Shown in pieces: positions 7,520 to 8,601 of a stretch of DNA of 8,601 bases. Under the pieces are notes generated by a model that searched no databases, was not told the origin of the DNA, and worked only from the letters and a program-made list of their open reading frames with translations. The DNA lies in NCBI GenBank assembly GCA_964638815.1, contig CAZXBB010000458.1:1-8601 (forward strand). The letters are read 5' to 3'. The stretch is from CAZXBB01 sp964638815. GTDB lineage: Bacteria; Planctomycetota; Phycisphaerae; Phycisphaerales; SM1A02. Within the stretch, counting starts at the first letter, position 1; each line of letters opens with the position of its first letter. Both the position numbers and the translations under genes were made by a program.

Positions 7520-7995
7520 TGGCCGGCGCGCCGCGCATCCTGCTGATCGGCTACGGCAACCCCGCCCGCGGCGACGACGGGCTCGGGCCGGCCGTCGCCC
7601 GCGCGATCGCCGATCGCGGCCTCGACGGCGTCACCGCGGAATGGCCGTACCATCTCCAGGTCGAGGACGCGGCGACGATCGCCGCCAGCGACGGCGTGAT
7701 CCTCGTGGACGCCGACGCCGCCGGCCCGGCCCCATTCTCCTGCCGCCGGCTCGAGCCCGAAGGCGGCCCGTCCTGGACCACGCACGCCCTCGCGCCGGGC
7801 GCGCTCCTCGCGCTCGCCCGCGACGTGTTCGACGCCACGCCGCCGACGTGGCTCGTCGGTGTTCGCGGCGAGACGTTCGAGCCTTTCTGCGAGGAGCTGT
7901 CGCCTGCCGGCCGCACCCATCTCGCCGCCACCGTGGCGTGGCTCGAGCCGCGTCTGCGCGAACTGGCGTCCGGCGCGCCGGCGCTCGAAGGATGA
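7516..7995 (+). CDS. hoxW: HoxW: hydrogenase maturation endopeptidase (M52/HyaD-HybD family)
   Basis: This 159-aa protein is the nickel-dependent protease expected to cut the HoxH C-terminus after H467. It begins with the family signature IGYGNPARGDDGLGP at 11-25, in which D21 aligns with E16 of E. coli HybD. VDADAAG follows at 64-70, where D65 or D67 would match D62. TTHALAPG at 88-95 has H90 in the place of H93. These are the three metal-sensing ligands of the family. GGGAGGG at 7506-7512 lies 3 bases before the ATG at 7516 but 6 before the second ATG at 7519, so the second Met may be the true start. A longer open frame from 7414 is out of keeping with the family and overlaps hoxH. Its place directly after hoxH matches the order in Cupriavidus. 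Confidence 0.93.
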   Translation: MMAGAPRILLIGYGNPARGDDGLGPAVARAIADRGLDGVTAEWPYHLQVEDAATIAASDGVILVDADAAGPAPFSCRRLEPEGGPSWTTHALAPGALLALARDVFDATPPTWLVGVRGETFEPFCEELSPAGRTHLAATVAWLEPRLRELASGAPALEG

Positions 7996-8001
7996 ACCGC
8001 C

Positions 8002-8388
8002 ATGCGCGACGACCGGCACGTCATCCTGTACATCGACGACGACCAGGACTGCCTTGATGCCATGCGCGCCATCGTGGAGTCGGCGGGGTACGTCGTGGTG
8101 GAGGCGCGCAGCGCCGAGGATGGTCTGCGCGTGTACCGGCGCGAGCACCCGGACCTCATCATCGTGGACCTCATGATGGAGGAGGTCGATGCCGGCACGG
8201 CGCTCGTCAAGGAGCTCAAGGCCCTCGGCAACGAGGCCCCGGTCTACCTGCTGAGCAGCCTCGGCGACACGCTGGCGCTCACGACAGACGTCGCCGCGCT
8301 CGGCCTCGCCGGGGTGCTCCAGAAGCCGATCGATCCCCGCACGACGCTCGCGCTGCTGCGCGCTCGACTTCACCCGGTCGATTCATGA
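8002..8388 (+). CDS. Single-domain response regulator (CheY-like receiver)
   Basis: The 128-aa protein is one receiver domain with no output domain. The acidic pocket is D12-D13 (YIDDDQD), the phospho-acceptor is D56 (IIVDLMME), the switch Ser is S85 or S86 (VYLLSS) and the conserved Lys is K108 (LQKPID). It starts 6 nt after the hoxW stop, with AAGGA at 7988-7992 nine bases before the ATG, so it is probably on the hox transcript. In Cupriavidus hoxI stands in this place, and HoxI is not a receiver protein. Without an output domain it must act through a protein partner or in a phosphorelay. A kinase tail on the opposite strand lies 90 bp away. Whether it serves hydrogen sensing, flow of phosphate to another regulator or an unrelated process cannot be read from the sequence. 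Confidence 0.9.
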   Translation: MRDDRHVILYIDDDQDCLDAMRAIVESAGYVVVEARSAEDGLRVYRREHPDLIIVDLMMEEVDAGTALVKELKALGNEAPVYLLSSLGDTLALTTDVAALGLAGVLQKPIDPRTTLALLRARLHPVDS

Positions 8389-8478
8389 GGCGAGGCGTCC
8401 GGCGGGCGATCTGCTCTGCGCGCCGGTCCGCGCCCGTGCGAGCCAGTCCTCGGCGCCGGCCCCATGAACGATCCGGGT

Positions 8479-8601
8479 TCAGCCCGGCGACTCCGTGAGC
8501 CCCGCCGCCGCTTGCGGCGGGGGAACGAGATCCGCCGCCGGGAGCTGGAGCGTGAACGTGCTGCCCGCGCCGGGCGCGCTCCGCACGCCGGTGCGCCCGC
8601 C
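8479..8601 (-). CDS. C-terminal end of a probable sensor histidine kinase (partial, runs off the window)
   Basis: Reading leftward from the edge, 40 codons and a TGA stop (8481-8479) give a peptide with GVRSAPGAGSTFTLQLPAAD. This resembles the end of the HATPase_c domain of histidine kinases, where a G(I/R)xVxSxPGxGSTFxxxLP pattern closes the ATP-binding fold. A Pro/Ala-rich tail of about 20 residues follows. The rest of the gene lies beyond the right edge, so the sensor domain and the phosphorylated His are not visible. It converges on the response regulator, with 90 bp between the two stops. The kinase call rests on this short segment and the neighbour, so it is good but not certain. Confidence 0.7.
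   Translation of the reverse strand, partial: GGRTGVRSAPGAGSTFTLQLPAADLVPPPQAAAGLTESPG
8500..8522. repeat. Strong inverted repeat at the convergent gene ends
   Basis: A perfect 9-bp stem, CCCCGCCGC (8500-8508) with GCGGCGGGG (8514-8522), closes a 5-nt loop. It lies 112 bases past the response regulator stop and inside the last codons of the kinase tail. No T run follows on either strand. It is the best candidate for ending the hox transcript, but it may simply be coding sequence for the Pro/Ala-rich tail. A smaller stem, CCGGG (8473-8477) with CCCGG (8483-8487), spans the kinase stop codon. Nothing else is seen in the gap at 8389-8478. Confidence 0.35.

Noticed and set aside
8385..8498. A 37-codon frame starting with an ATGA overlap at the response regulator stop
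   Set aside because: The predicted peptide is Arg/Pro-rich without any recognisable feature and overlaps the kinase tail on the other strand.

Overview
The window is high-GC bacterial DNA (estimated by eye at about 70% G+C; not computed), and GC-rich third positions open long spurious frames on the opposite strands. The gene content fits a free-living environmental bacterium with a large genome: a bidirectional NAD-linked [NiFe] hydrogenase, a secreted FG-GAP/ASPIC-UnbV protein and two-component signalling parts. The FG-GAP/ASPIC type is common in Myxococcota, Acidobacteriota, Planctomycetota and Eisenbacteria-like lineages. I cannot fix the phylum from the sequence alone.

Layout from left to right. 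Positions 1-403 hold no gene I can support. They contain a dense patchwork of short repeats: 34-bp tandem units, a 15-bp tandem duplication, four short hairpins with TCC or TCCA loops on the + strand (GGA or TGGA on the - strand), and a clear rightward intrinsic terminator at 45-69 that probably ends a gene lying left of the window. Positions 404-2652 on the - strand hold a two-gene unit: a 178-aa exported protein with a four-histidine run, then a 571-aa seven-repeat FG-GAP/ASPIC-UnbV (CRTAC1-type) probable lipoprotein, joined by a 4-nt ATGA overlap. Positions 2653-2897 form a divergent intergenic region with plausible promoters for both directions. Positions 2898-7995 on the + strand hold hoxF-hoxU-hoxY-hoxH-hoxW, packed with 4-nt overlaps or a 4-nt gap. 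A single-domain response regulator follows 6 nt after hoxW (8002-8388). The right edge (8479-8601, - strand) carries the C-terminal end of a convergent gene that reads as the tail of a histidine kinase ATPase domain.

The hox genes should build a soluble NAD(P)-dependent hydrogenase (group 3d style, as in Cupriavidus necator). HoxH and HoxY form the hydrogenase module, HoxF and HoxU the diaphorase module, and HoxW cleaves the C-terminal extension of HoxH after nickel insertion. HoxF carries the NuoE/HoxE-like domain fused at its N-terminus, so no separate hoxE is needed. Two of the four N1a [2Fe-2S] ligands in that domain are replaced. No hyp maturation genes are in the window, so these must lie elsewhere. 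The response regulator sits where C. necator has hoxI, and with the nearby kinase tail it suggests, without proving, a signalling link to the hydrogenase.
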